Notes: a model not told the origin generated them from the sequence alone. Counted from the stretch's first letter, positions 25,290-33,295 are shown. The stretch is 64,000 nt of DNA from Clostridium sp. (GCA_031275405.1 JAISOV010000024.1:1-64000), one strand, 5' to 3'. Made by a program: numbers and translations.

Positions 25290-26620
25290 TACGCTTCCTC
25301 CTGTTTTACGACCCAATGACCGCCCTTAGCCGCACCTACGCGCTTGATAAGTCCCGCGTCTTTGAGAGCCTTGATGTGGTTCTTTATATTCCTGTCCGCT
25401 ATGCCAAGCTCTGCGGACAAAGCCTTTGCGGTAATGGTCGGGTTCGTCGCCATAATCGCGAGGATTTTCTTTTGCGTTTCGTGAACGGCATTGTTTTTGG
25501 TGATGTTTTCGGTGATGGCAGCATCACTGAAAAACGTCACCGAAAACTCGCGGTCGCGCTTATATTCAATCACAGGCGCGGGTTTGCCCGCTTCCTTGCA
25601 GGTTTCGGTTATCTTTTCAATGCCGCGTCCCCAAGACTCAATCATTCCGGCGCGGAAAAAAGCATTCGCGATAAGCGGATTGTGCGGCTCGGAGCGGTGG
25701 GTGACGAATAAGTCCTCAATCGTCCATTTTTCAGGTAATCGCCCGTCATTGTAGATAATCACGCGGTCGTCGAACACCTTAATCTGAATCGGTATGCCCG
25801 TGCTATAATCGCGGTGGGCGATGGCGTTGGTGATGGCTTCGCGAAACGCCGCGTGCGGCACGGGATAGGTTTCCACTCGCTGGATACCGTTGTAGCTGAT
25901 AATGCCCTTAAAGTAGTTGAGGTAGATGACCTCCATAACCTTGTCCGGCAGAGAAACCAGCGAGCCGTGTACCTCGTGCTGATACACCAAGTCCGTATCG
26001 TTCGCGAACTTGCCGATTTTCACATACGCACCCGGCGCCCACTTCTCCGCATCCTGATGAAAGAGCAGGAGCGCGGCGCGGCGGAGGTAACTGCCCTCGG
26101 TGAGGCGCAGACTGTCAAGCAAAACCTCGTCTGACATCTGCAAGTCCTTTTCCGTCATTCGGGTACTCTCAATCGCCTTTTTGCGGAAAATCTTGAATGC
26201 GTCGCTCTCGAAGTCTCTGACGGCGACGCGCGGCACAGGTACGCCGTCCCACGTCTTGCCCTGCTTGCGGAGCAGGAACTCATCAAGCGCGTTTCCTGTC
26301 AGTTCTTGCGTCGTGCTGCCGGAACGGTAGTAATATTTTCCGTTGCAGCTAATGGGGTAGGGATACGGCTTGACTGAAACGCGTAAAAACTGATTACCGT
26401 TTTCCTCCGCAAGGTCGATGTCGGCAACGACGCCCATAGAATTGCGGAGCTTGTTTGGCAATGTTTCAAGGAGCTTGCGAGCGTCGGGAACACCGACCAT
26501 TACGCCCTTGTCGGTGCGACCGATTTCAATCACGCCGCCGTGTGCGTTAGCAAACGCGCAGACGGTGCGGAGATATTCGTCGTGCCATTTTTCTTTCCAT
26601 TCGATGTTTTGGCTTTCCAC
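25289..26620 (-). CDS. AlbA_2-domain (divergent AAA-4 type) transcriptional regulator
   Basis: A 443-residue protein of the COG2865 type. An N-terminal AlbA_2 domain (ESQNIEWKEKWHDEYLRTV, then ANAHGGVIEIGRTDKGVMVGV) is followed by an ATPase-like C-terminal region (REAITNAIAHRDYSTGIPIQI) and a winged helix at the end (KILAIMATNPTITAKALSAEL). I chose the GTG at 26620 because GGGAGGT lies 7 nt before it; an ATG 18 nt further up sits in front of that ribosome binding site. Such proteins are often encoded with defence systems and presumably regulate them. The gene begins 15 nt after the XRE gene stop. Confidence 0.82.
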   Translation of the reverse strand: MESQNIEWKEKWHDEYLRTVCAFANAHGGVIEIGRTDKGVMVGVPDARKLLETLPNKLRNSMGVVADIDLAEENGNQFLRVSVKPYPYPISCNGKYYYRSGSTTQELTGNALDEFLLRKQGKTWDGVPVPRVAVRDFESDAFKIFRKKAIESTRMTEKDLQMSDEVLLDSLRLTEGSYLRRAALLLFHQDAEKWAPGAYVKIGKFANDTDLVYQHEVHGSLVSLPDKVMEVIYLNYFKGIISYNGIQRVETYPVPHAAFREAITNAIAHRDYSTGIPIQIKVFDDRVIIYNDGRLPEKWTIEDLFVTHRSEPHNPLIANAFFRAGMIESWGRGIEKITETCKEAGKPAPVIEYKRDREFSVTFFSDAAITENITKNNAVHETQKKILAIMATNPTITAKALSAELGIADRNIKNHIKALKDAGLIKRVGAAKGGHWVVKQEEA

Positions 26621-26634
26621 TCTCAGACCTCCCA

Positions 26635-26856
26635 TCATTGATGATTATCGGATTCGTCATGCTCAATTTCCATTATTTCGGTAATATCGCATTGAAGAAC
26701 CTTGCAGATTCTCAAAAGTATGTCCGTCTGCACATTCTCGCCTTTGCCCATTTTAGCAACCGAAGTCGTGCTGATGCCTGTTAAGCACCGCAGATCGCGG
26801 CGTGTCATATCCCTGTCTATCAACATTTTCCATAACTTTTTGTAGCTTATTTTCAT
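26635..26856 (-). CDS. XRE-family helix-turn-helix regulator, first gene of the defence operon
   Basis: A 73-residue Cro/CI-type protein starting MKISYKKLWKMLIDRDM. The HTH reads MTRRDLRCLTGISTTSVAKMGKGENV, followed by the family tail LLRICKVLQCDITEIMEI. A GAGG lies about 8 nt upstream of the ATG at 26856. It is the promoter-proximal gene of the seven-gene operon and probably regulates it. A longer frame to 26895 would start at the predicted transcription start, so it was rejected. Confidence 0.85.
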   Translation of the reverse strand: MKISYKKLWKMLIDRDMTRRDLRCLTGISTTSVAKMGKGENVQTDILLRICKVLQCDITEIMEIEHDESDNHQ

Positions 26857-26901
26857 CGGGGTGCCTCGACTTTCCTTAGAAGCAAAACCTCTCACTGTGC
26901 C

Positions 26902-26930
26902 ACTATACCACGTTTTTTTAGAAAAAGCAA
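26902..26930 (-). promoter_or_regulatory. Sigma-70-type promoter of the DISARM-like operon
   Basis: On the minus strand TTGCTT (26925-26930) and TATAGT (26902-26907) are separated by exactly 17 nt, placing transcription start near 26895, about 39 nt before the XRE gene. The flanks are AT-rich. Confidence 0.8.
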
Positions 26931-27223
26931 CTTTATATTTGAAAATGTAAATATTATATCAAATTACAGCAAACGCAAAAGCTTTTCATGGCATAGGAAA
27001 AGAAGTACCCGCAAAAGGCTTCTTGCGCCTGTCGGAAGACTTCATTGTGCAAATCGTCTAAAACTTTGTTGAAAAACCATCTTGACAAAACGACACTTTC
27101 AGTACATATCTTGCATACGGCTCACTGCGGTGACTTTATCTATTCGCTCCATTTCAGCCTCCACGCTTAGTATGGCAGAACGCCGCCAGAAACGCTCAAC
27201 CGTAATTGCTAAATTTATGCCTC

Positions 27224-27493
27224 TCATGTTTGCAGATTTTTAATGCATCGCCCATTTTTGGGTAAGCCGGTGGTATCATCTGTTCCGTTTGCCCGCTCAT
27301 TAAGCATTTTGCAGGGAGAACTCACCACATTTTCCACAATCGTGCAGCCGTTTGCTCTCAGCACAGGCAAACAAGCGGCAGGTGCAGTCGTTCACCAAAA
27401 AGGGTTGCCTTTTATGGTATGGCAATCGGGACAGCTCGCTTCCGTTCTGAATCTACAGGCATCGCAGCCGATGCCACAGGATGACAGTTTCAT
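27224..27493 (-). pseudogene. DUF3795 family gene, decayed by two frameshifts
   Basis: Starting at an ATG at 27493 (GGGGA upstream), the minus strand reads MKLSSCGIGCDACRFRTEAS and CPDCHTIKGNPFW, then must change frame to continue NDCTCRLFACAESKRLHDCG and KCGEF, then change again for PCKMLNERANGTDD. The three pieces in order are a DUF3795 protein: cysteine-rich N-terminus, the GxPFW turn and CGxCxEFPC. No single frame holds it, so the gene is dead. A second member of the same family lies at 31270. Confidence 0.75.
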
Positions 27494-27516
27494 CGGAATT
27501 TCCCCTTCGTTTTCAT

Positions 27517-27620
27517 ATGACAAAAGTCAGCGAATACCGTAAAAGGGGGAGATTCCACTCTCAAAAGTCCTCGCGGAGTGCGGCGGCATAAGCAAGTCCA
27601 CGTTCTACCGACAACTTTGA
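27517..27620 (+). pseudogene. Remnant of a small helix-turn-helix protein gene
   Basis: MTKVSEYRKR from 27517 and, one base out of frame, KGEIPLSKVLAECGGISKST with FYRQL up to a stop at 27618-27620 join into a plausible short HTH sequence. The 104-nt distance is not a multiple of three, which confirms the frameshift. The family was not identified. Confidence 0.4.
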
Positions 27621-27655
27621 AGACCGCTGCAACGCAAGGCTCGGCATTCGTCCCG

Positions 27656-27681
27656 CTGTCAAAAGGTAAGCCTTTTGACAG
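27656..27681. repeat. Palindrome, first of an inverted pair
   Basis: CTGTCAAAAGG and CCTTTTGACAG flank a TAAG centre. The same core in opposite orientation (centre CTTA) occurs at 27790-27817, so the two sites face each other around a terminator. Confidence 0.8.
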
Positions 27682-27729
27682 TACACATTTTTGACCTTAT
27701 TTTTCTTATTATGGCATAAAATTTAGTGC

Positions 27730-27765
27730 AACGCACAGAAATTTTTGATTTCTGTGCGTTTTTTT
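27730..27765 (+). terminator. Strong Rho-independent terminator
   Basis: A perfect 13-bp stem, AACGCACAGAAAT (27730-27742) with ATTTCTGTGCGTT (27748-27760), has a 5-nt loop and is followed by T-rich sequence. It isolates the DUF4230 gene pair from the debris upstream. Confidence 0.88.
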
Positions 27766-27789
27766 CCGCGCGGAAGACGGCAGATCGCC

Positions 27790-27817
27790 TTTGTCAAAAG
27801 GCTTACCTTTTGACAAA
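27790..27817. repeat. Palindrome, second of an inverted pair
   Basis: TTTGTCAAAAGG and CCTTTTGACAAA surround CTTA. It is the reverse complement of the core at 27656-27681. It lies 91 nt before the first DUF4230 start and could be an operator or a mobile-element site. Confidence 0.8.
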
Positions 27818-27907
27818 AGCGTCTTATGTCACAACAACTAGCAAAGTTGTCTTCGCATAGGATTGCTGACATCAGAAAAAATCAGAAATGGGGGTCAAGC
27901 TGTAAAA

Positions 27908-28591
27908 ATGGCAAATGAGTACGAAGATGTACGGTCAGCCGAAGAGGCTACTATCCTCGAAAGAATCGATACCGTAACTAAGAAGGTCAAGCTGAAGACT
28001 AAAATACGAACGATAGCGCTGGCTGTAGCTCTGGTTGCTATTGCGTTTACCAGTTACAAACTTGTGACACGCAGCGGGAGCGGCATGACACTGCAAAGCA
28101 TACGCGACATCGCGCAACTTGCGACCTTAGAATTCCGGTACAGGGATGTTATTGCCATAATTGAGAAAGAAGAGTTTAAACTGTTCGGTCTATGGGACAT
28201 CGACCCGGGAGAGCATATCCTGATTGTGCAATACGATGGGGTAATCAAGCTTGGGATCGACTGTAAAAAAATACTGTTCAACGAATACCGGGCGGTTAAA
28301 GGCGAAAAGAAGAAAATTGAAATCAAACTTCCCGAAGTTGAGCTTCTTTCTTCCGAAACGCCTATGAATTCTTTTGAAATCTTAATGAATAAAGGCGTGT
28401 ACACAGACGATACGGTTGATATGGGTGTTTTCTTCAAGGAAGCCGCTAAGCGTCAAGAGCAGCATGTCTCTGACGTACTGAACGGCGAACTTGGAAGAAC
28501 TGCCCGTGAAAACGCAAAGAGACAGTTGCAGGCGATTCTGGAATCATTTTCAGAAATTCGTGACGACTATGAATTGGTGTGGGTCAACTGA
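27908..28591 (+). CDS. DUF4230 family membrane-anchored protein
   Basis: The 227-residue product has a cytoplasmic N-terminus with a short charged helix, one transmembrane segment around residues 36-52 (IRTIALAVALVAIAFTSYKL), and an extracytoplasmic DUF4230 domain: LATLEFRYRDVIAI, then the strands around HILIVQYDGVIKLGIDC. The function of this family is unknown. I chose ATG 27908, where GGGGG lies 12 nt upstream; a TTG at 27863 in the same frame is possible. It forms a two-gene operon with another DUF4230 protein, 12 nt apart. Confidence 0.75.
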   Translation: MANEYEDVRSAEEATILERIDTVTKKVKLKTKIRTIALAVALVAIAFTSYKLVTRSGSGMTLQSIRDIAQLATLEFRYRDVIAIIEKEEFKLFGLWDIDPGEHILIVQYDGVIKLGIDCKKILFNEYRAVKGEKKKIEIKLPEVELLSSETPMNSFEILMNKGVYTDDTVDMGVFFKEAAKRQEQHVSDVLNGELGRTARENAKRQLQAILESFSEIRDDYELVWVN

Positions 28592-28603
28592 AAGGAGCAA
28601 CCG

Positions 28604-29554
28604 ATGATGGACAACTTCACAGACAAGGCTTTTCGTCTGTACATCAAGCGACACAAGAAGCGATTTCTTCTCGCTCTGTCCGTAGTCCTTATGATCGCGG
28701 CTGCCACTACGGTAATGCTTGCTGCACTCAATCTCCGCCCCGATGGGAATACACCGACTTATGCATCGCAAGAGTTTGACCCTGATGAGGTCGCGGAAGC
28801 GCGTCCCGGCGCTGCCTGGGATGCATCGGCCCTGCCTGCGTTTTCGGAAGATGACCTGAACCAGCTGAGAACAGAGTTAGCGGATGCACACGCTGCTCTT
28901 GGAAAAGCAAACGCTGGCTACCAAGCAGAAATGGAAGCGCGTAAAGCAGACGCGAAAGCTCTTGAAAATTCAAAGAGGAAAGCAGCCGCATTGGAGAGCG
29001 AAAAAAACGAACTGCTATCCGAATTAGATGCCCAAAAAGCCGAGCTTCAATGGAAAACACCGCCAGAACTGGACTTCAAAAAGATACTGGGTATGTATGA
29101 GGGATACGGTGAGCTGGTGACTCTGACATACAGCTATGAAGTAACCGTGGAATCAAAATCAGAAGGGAACATTCTGACGAAGAAAACTTTGCTCTATCTG
29201 ATTCCGGGTACTTTGAAAATCGGCGTAAATTTCGACAAGGTTAAAAATGGAATAGTTGCGGACGACGCGGAGAAAACCGTTACCGTGACGATTCCCGCAG
29301 CATATTTTATATCAAACGAAATTGACGAAAGTAATGTAGAGCGGTATGACGTCAGCCGAGGCGTGTTCAGCAAAGTCGAAGACAAAGATTATCTAAATGT
29401 CGCTATTACCGCCAAAGAGAAAGCACAGGAGCAAGTAACCGGCAACGGTATGCTGCCATATGCGCAGCGGCTAGCCGGCTTAGAATTCATTGGACTGCTG
29501 GAGCCGGTTACGTCAAAATTCGGGTATCAAATAGTTGTAGTCTATGGGAAGTAA
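28604..29554 (+). CDS. DUF4230 family protein with transmembrane helix and coiled coil
   Basis: A 316-residue protein: transmembrane helix at about 21-43 (FLLALSVVLMIAAATTVML), a linker, a heptad-like coiled coil over residues 85-148 (LNQLRTELADAHAALGKANA continuing to LLSELDAQKAEL), then a C-terminal DUF4230 domain (ELVTLTYSYEVTVESKS, TLKIGVNFDKV). AAGGAG stands 6 nt before the ATG. Both products of the pair carry the same domain, so they may form a heteromeric envelope complex. The role is unknown. Confidence 0.75.
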   Translation: MMDNFTDKAFRLYIKRHKKRFLLALSVVLMIAAATTVMLAALNLRPDGNTPTYASQEFDPDEVAEARPGAAWDASALPAFSEDDLNQLRTELADAHAALGKANAGYQAEMEARKADAKALENSKRKAAALESEKNELLSELDAQKAELQWKTPPELDFKKILGMYEGYGELVTLTYSYEVTVESKSEGNILTKKTLLYLIPGTLKIGVNFDKVKNGIVADDAEKTVTVTIPAAYFISNEIDESNVERYDVSRGVFSKVEDKDYLNVAITAKEKAQEQVTGNGMLPYAQRLAGLEFIGLLEPVTSKFGYQIVVVYGK

Positions 29555-29638
29555 CGCTTAAAACTGTAATGTCAAGGGTATTTCGGATACGGCTGAAAAT
29601 TTTACGCTTTATTCACAAACACACGGTCGCATACGCGA

Positions 29639-29675
29639 ATATGACATTGACAATGTCATATTTGTGCTGTATACT
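29639..29675 (+). promoter_or_regulatory. Promoter with overlapping palindromic operator, WYL regulator gene
   Basis: A consensus promoter, TTGACA (29647-29652) and TATACT (29670-29675) at 17-nt spacing, lies in front of the WYL gene. The -35 box is embedded in a 23-bp palindrome (29639-29661), ATATGACATTG and CAATGTCATAT around a single central A. A protein bound there would block polymerase, so autorepression is the simple reading. Confidence 0.85.
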
Positions 29676-29693
29676 TCTTCGTGGGTGATTCAT

Positions 29694-30596
29694 ATGAAAC
29701 TTGACCGTTTAATCGGAATACTGACCATACTGCTTCAAAACGATAAGTCCACGGCACCTGAACTGGCAAAGCGGTTCGAGGTTTCGCGGCGTACGATTCT
29801 GCGTGATATAGACAATCTGTGTAACGCGGGCATCCCGGTTGTAACCACTCGCGGCGGCGACGGCGGGATTTCCATTATGGACGGCTATAAAATCAACAAG
29901 AACGTCCTTACCGCCGCCGAACTGCAAAACCTTGTCGCGGCTTTGAAAGGGATAGACACCGTACTGCCTCAGTCGAATTTCAAGAGCCTTATGGAAAAAC
30001 TTGCGCCGAGTGACGCGGCCATAAGTCTAACGGACAGCATTGTGATTGACCTATCCTCGCACTACCGATATGGCCTGACGGAGAAAATCTCGTTGTTAAA
30101 GACGGCGATTGCCGAACACAAAGCGGTCAGCTTTGATTACTACTACCCCAAGGGCGAAATGCGACGAGAGGTCGAGCCGTATTTTATAGAGTTTAAGTGG
30201 AGTGCTTGGTACGTCTTCGGCTTTTGCAGGCTAAGACAGGACTTTCGGCGGTTCAAGCTAAATCGCTTGTGGAACTTAACGCTTACGGACAGTAAGTTCG
30301 CTCCGCGAACCGTGCCGCCGGAGCAAGTAAACGCCGAGTGTTTCCCATACGAGAGCAAAATGCTCATTAAGTTCGATAAAGCCGTTAAATACAGGCTTAT
30401 CGACTGTTACGGGCTGAATTGTTACGAAGAGACCGACGACGCTTTATTAGTGACGCTCGACTATTCCGACAAGGAATATATGTTTGGTTTACTTCTTGGG
30501 TTCGGCGAACAAGCTGAGGTATTAGAGCCAAAAGAGATACGCGAGGAATTTACAAGGATGATAAAAAATATTTTTTCCCTGTATCATGGAACATGA
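29694..30596 (+). CDS. HTH-WYL domain transcriptional regulator (YafY/DeoR type)
   Basis: 300 residues. The N-terminal winged helix is MKLDRLIGILTILLQNDKST and ELAKRFEVSRRTILRDIDNL; the WYL domain follows (KAVSFDYYYPKGEMRREVEP, then WSAWYVFGFCRLRQDFRRFKLNR). WYL proteins sense small ligands or nucleic acid and often repress defence or stress genes. The ATG at 29694 is about 12 nt from the predicted transcription start, so the leader is almost absent; an upstream frame start at 29664 would precede transcription. The palindrome over its own promoter indicates autoregulation. A weaker copy of the operator (ATGACAT then TTGTCGT, 30592-30609) overlaps its stop codon, ahead of the DUF6273 gene. Confidence 0.88.
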   Translation: MKLDRLIGILTILLQNDKSTAPELAKRFEVSRRTILRDIDNLCNAGIPVVTTRGGDGGISIMDGYKINKNVLTAAELQNLVAALKGIDTVLPQSNFKSLMEKLAPSDAAISLTDSIVIDLSSHYRYGLTEKISLLKTAIAEHKAVSFDYYYPKGEMRREVEPYFIEFKWSAWYVFGFCRLRQDFRRFKLNRLWNLTLTDSKFAPRTVPPEQVNAECFPYESKMLIKFDKAVKYRLIDCYGLNCYEETDDALLVTLDYSDKEYMFGLLLGFGEQAEVLEPKEIREEFTRMIKNIFSLYHGT

Positions 30597-30659
30597 CATA
30601 CAGTTGTCGTGTTGGGCGTGTTATGATAGGAATCATTCGCTTGAAAGGGGGGGGATAAA

Positions 30660-31265
30660 ATGAACTCAACCTTAATATTTGCGGGGCGAGAATGGCTCGT
30701 TTTAGACGAGCAAGAGAACAAGACTCTGCTCATCACCAAGGAGATAGCGTTTCTGTCCAGATTTCACAGCAAGTATGTTGATGTGACCTAGGCAGAAAGT
30801 GAACTGCGGGAACGACTGAACACAGAGTTTTATCACAGCTTCGCCGACCGCGACAGGAAGCGGATCATCAAAACGAAGAGATCCACGCCTAACAACCCGT
30901 GGTTCGTGACAAACGGTGGCTCGGATACATCGGATGATGTGTTCTTGCCAAGCATAGAAGAAGTCGTCTGTCGGTACTTTGGCGACAGCAGAGACAAGCT
31001 GTATCACCGCAGTGCCAAGCAAAACCACTGGTTTCAGCGCAAGGACAAGAACAATCCTCTGCGCGAGGCACGGTTTGAAGGTGCGCCTTGGTGGTGGCTC
31101 CGGAGTATGGGCAAGAATAGCAAAAAAGCCGCTTACATACACGGCGACGGTAATATCGGCATACAGGGGAACAATATCTACTTATGCAATATCAATTCGG
31201 TATTTCATCCGAACGGCTCGAACTTGGGCGGGGTTAGACCGTGTATGTGGATAGAAAAGGAGTAA
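30660..31265 (+). pseudogene. DUF6273 family gene with in-frame nonsense codon
   Basis: The frame from ATG 30660 reads FAGREWLVLDEQENKTLLIT, an internal TAG at 30789-30791, then AESELRERLNTEFYHSFADR, WFVTNGGSDTSDDVFLPSIE, APWWWLRSMG and GGVRPCMWIEKE. These blocks are characteristic of DUF6273, an uncharacterised domain of gut Firmicutes. The residue at the stop is normally Trp (VTWAESELR), so TGG to TAG is the likely change. The ribosome binding site is an unusual run of eight G (30647-30654). Confidence 0.8.
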
Positions 31266-31269
31266 CTCT

Positions 31270-31766
31270 ATGGCGCACATGAGTTTTGAAAGTCGTCAAG
31301 ACTTCAGGGATTGGCTTGACGGAACTTCTCGCTGTCCCGGTTGCGGCGGCGATGGCTTTGAGAAAGTTCACCCGCCTTGCGGTGATCTGACCTGCTGTGT
31401 CAAAAAGCATGGTCTGTCAGTGTGCGGTGAATGCGGCGAGTTTCCATGTGCAAAGTACGCCGATAGGCAGAGAATCGAGAAGGATTCCTTTGTGTCGCAC
31501 AAGCGGATATTCCGAAATCAAGAAAGGGTTAAAAGCGGTAGGCTTGATGTATTCCTGGCAGGGCAAACGGAGCGGATAGCGTTTCTTGAAAAAGCTCTCA
31601 CCCAACACGACGACAGGCGGAACAAGAGCTTTTCCTGCATAGCAACCGTCTCTCTATCAAGAGCCTTGATAAGGCGCTGAAGAGAGCCAAGAACGGCGAA
31701 CGACTGCGGGATATTCTCCGCGGGTACGCTATCGCCGAAAGTCAGGAACTGAAACTGATAAAATAA
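31270..31766 (+). pseudogene. DUF3795 family gene with 3' frameshift
   Basis: The frame from 31270 encodes a DUF3795-type cysteine-rich protein: CPGCGGDGFEKVHPPCGDLTC, CGECGEFPC, then FLEKALTQHD. It then drifts and stops at 31680. One base away the expected tail continues: LSIKSLDKALKRAKNGERLR and DILRGYAIAESQELKLIK to a TAA at 31764-31766. The slip lies at about 31600-31620. The protein as encoded would keep its cysteine-rich N-terminus, so a partly functional product is possible. It starts 4 nt after the DUF6273 stop. Confidence 0.72.
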
Positions 31767-31794
31767 ACCACTCTTTTGTGGTCGGAGGTGAGAT

Positions 31795-32202
31795 ATGATG
31801 CCTGATGGACTGAAAATGAAAATGTACGCTGTGGTTCTTGATTGCTATGAACCAAAAGAATTAGCTGAATTCTATGCAGAGCTGCTCAACTGGGAGGTTG
31901 TGTTCTCTGATGACGAATATACTGTCGTCGCGCCACCGGGGACTGCTCCAGGAGAGTATCCCGGCATAACGTTTCAAAAGAACACTGCATACAGACCGCC
32001 TGTATGGCCTACAAAGCCTGACGCACAGCAACAAATGACGCATCTTGACTTTGCTGTAAATGATTTGGCGAAAGCTGTTGAACACGCCGACAGTTGCGGA
32101 GCAAAGGTAGCAGACGCACAGTTTTCCGATAGTTGGAGGGTAATGCTCGACCCAAGTGGTCATCCATTTTGCCTGTGCCTAACGAATTCGCTCTTCAAAT
32201 AA
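31795..32202 (+). CDS. VOC superfamily protein (glyoxalase/bleomycin-resistance fold)
   Basis: A 135-residue protein with the paired beta-alpha-beta-beta-beta modules of VOC proteins: MYAVVLDCYEPKELAEFYAE, LNWEVVF, then MTHLDFAVNDLAKAVEHADS and VMLDPSGHPFCLCL. The putative metal ligands would be H (THLDF) and residues of the N-terminal strand. The substrate cannot be inferred. GGAGGTGAG lies 7-8 nt upstream of the ATG. It is one of the few intact genes in this decayed stretch. Confidence 0.85.
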   Translation: MMPDGLKMKMYAVVLDCYEPKELAEFYAELLNWEVVFSDDEYTVVAPPGTAPGEYPGITFQKNTAYRPPVWPTKPDAQQQMTHLDFAVNDLAKAVEHADSCGAKVADAQFSDSWRVMLDPSGHPFCLCLTNSLFK

Positions 32203-32265
32203 CGAAACCAGCAATCTGTCGCATATGGACGGGAACTAAATCTAAAAAAGGAGGAGATTCTAACA

Positions 32266-32734
32266 ATGAACAGATACAAAGAAGGTATCAAGATCATGGA
32301 GGACACTTGTGGTGGCGGCAAAGACAATGTCATCGCCCTTACGACCATCGGAATGGTTTACGGCAAGCCCTGCCCCTTTACTCGCAACGTGAACGCTTTC
32401 TATGAGGACGGTGTGTTTTTATATTACAACCACGGCAACGTCCGGAAAGGCGCGTCAGATAGCCGCAAACAACAATGCAGCGTTTGCAGTTCACTTTGAG
32501 GGGATTTCCGGTAACGGTATCGTTGAAAATCTCGGTTGGGTTTTAGACCCGAAAAACGCCGACCTGCGCTCAAAGCTGCGTAAAGCGTTCCGTGACTGGT
32601 ACGACGCGGCGAACAACGAGCAAAGTCAGGAGTGTATCATTCTGGCGGTTAGGATAACAAAAGCCGTGATTATCAGAGACCACGGCGCGGTAAAGTATAG
32701 CTTGGATTTTGCAAATATGAGGGAGGCGGAATAA
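32266..32734 (+). pseudogene. Pyridoxamine 5'-phosphate oxidase-like flavoprotein gene, frameshifted
   Basis: MNRYKEGIKIMEDTCGGGKD with NVIALTTIGMVYGKPCPFTR to NVNAFYEDGVF are in one frame, and ITTTATSGKARQIAANNNAA, FEGISGNGIVENLGWVLDPK and IIRDHGAVKYSLDF in the next. Together they form a PPOX/FMN-binding split-barrel protein. The break is at a run of five T (32416-32420) where four would restore the frame. GGAGG stands in front of the ATG. A homopolymer error or a real mutation would look alike. Confidence 0.8.
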
Positions 32735-33295
32735 ATGGGAGTTTATGAGAATTGCCCTGTGCTTGGCGGGGAAAAGTGGGAGCTGCGTCTTTGCGCGGAA
32801 AGCGACGCTCCTGACCTGCTCAAAGTATATTCCGACTTACTTGCTGTACCGCTCTTTAACAGCGACAACTGTAACGGAGATAACTTTCATTACACAACCT
32901 TGGAGCGTATGACGGAGGCTATTCGGTTTTGGCAGTATGCATACGACGCCAAGCAGTTTGTACGATTTTCTATCGTAAACAAGCCGGAAAACGCTATCGT
33001 TGGAACGGTAGAGCTGTTTAACCGCAAGTCGAACGATTTTTACTCGAACTGCGGGCTTTTGCGGCTTGACTTGGCTTCGCGCTTTGAGCAACAGAGAAAC
33101 ATAGCAGAAATCCTCTCTCTTGTTTTGGACGAAAGCTATTTGCTGTTCGAGTGCGATATGCTTGCGACTAAGGCCATTGACACGGCAGAAGAGCGTATAA
33201 AAGCCTTAGCATCACTTGGGTTTGCTCGTGGAAAAGAACCGCTGATAGGTCATGACGGAACAGAGTACGGGTCGTACTATTACCGCTTGAAGTAA
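32735..33295 (+). CDS. GNAT family N-acetyltransferase
   Basis: The 186-residue sequence has a GNAT layout: WELRLCAESDAPDLLKVYSD, RFSIVNKPENAIVGTVELFN (core strands), then a helix around FEQQRNIAEILSLVLDES and the C-terminal KALASLGFARGKEPLIGHDG. It would move an acetyl group from acetyl-CoA to an amine, substrate unknown. It begins immediately after the TAA of the PPOX gene. The acetyl-CoA loop (Q/RxxGxG/A) is poorly conserved, so activity is uncertain. Confidence 0.72.
   Translation: MGVYENCPVLGGEKWELRLCAESDAPDLLKVYSDLLAVPLFNSDNCNGDNFHYTTLERMTEAIRFWQYAYDAKQFVRFSIVNKPENAIVGTVELFNRKSNDFYSNCGLLRLDLASRFEQQRNIAEILSLVLDESYLLFECDMLATKAIDTAEERIKALASLGFARGKEPLIGHDGTEYGSYYYRLK

Noticed and set aside
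27030-27180. Minus-strand start of an AraC-type regulator (MERIDKVTAVSRMQDMY)
   Set aside because: Only 17 codons before a stop; too short to assign.
27243-27542. Plus-strand 99-codon frame
   Set aside because: The opposite strand holds the DUF3795 remnant, which explains the open frame.
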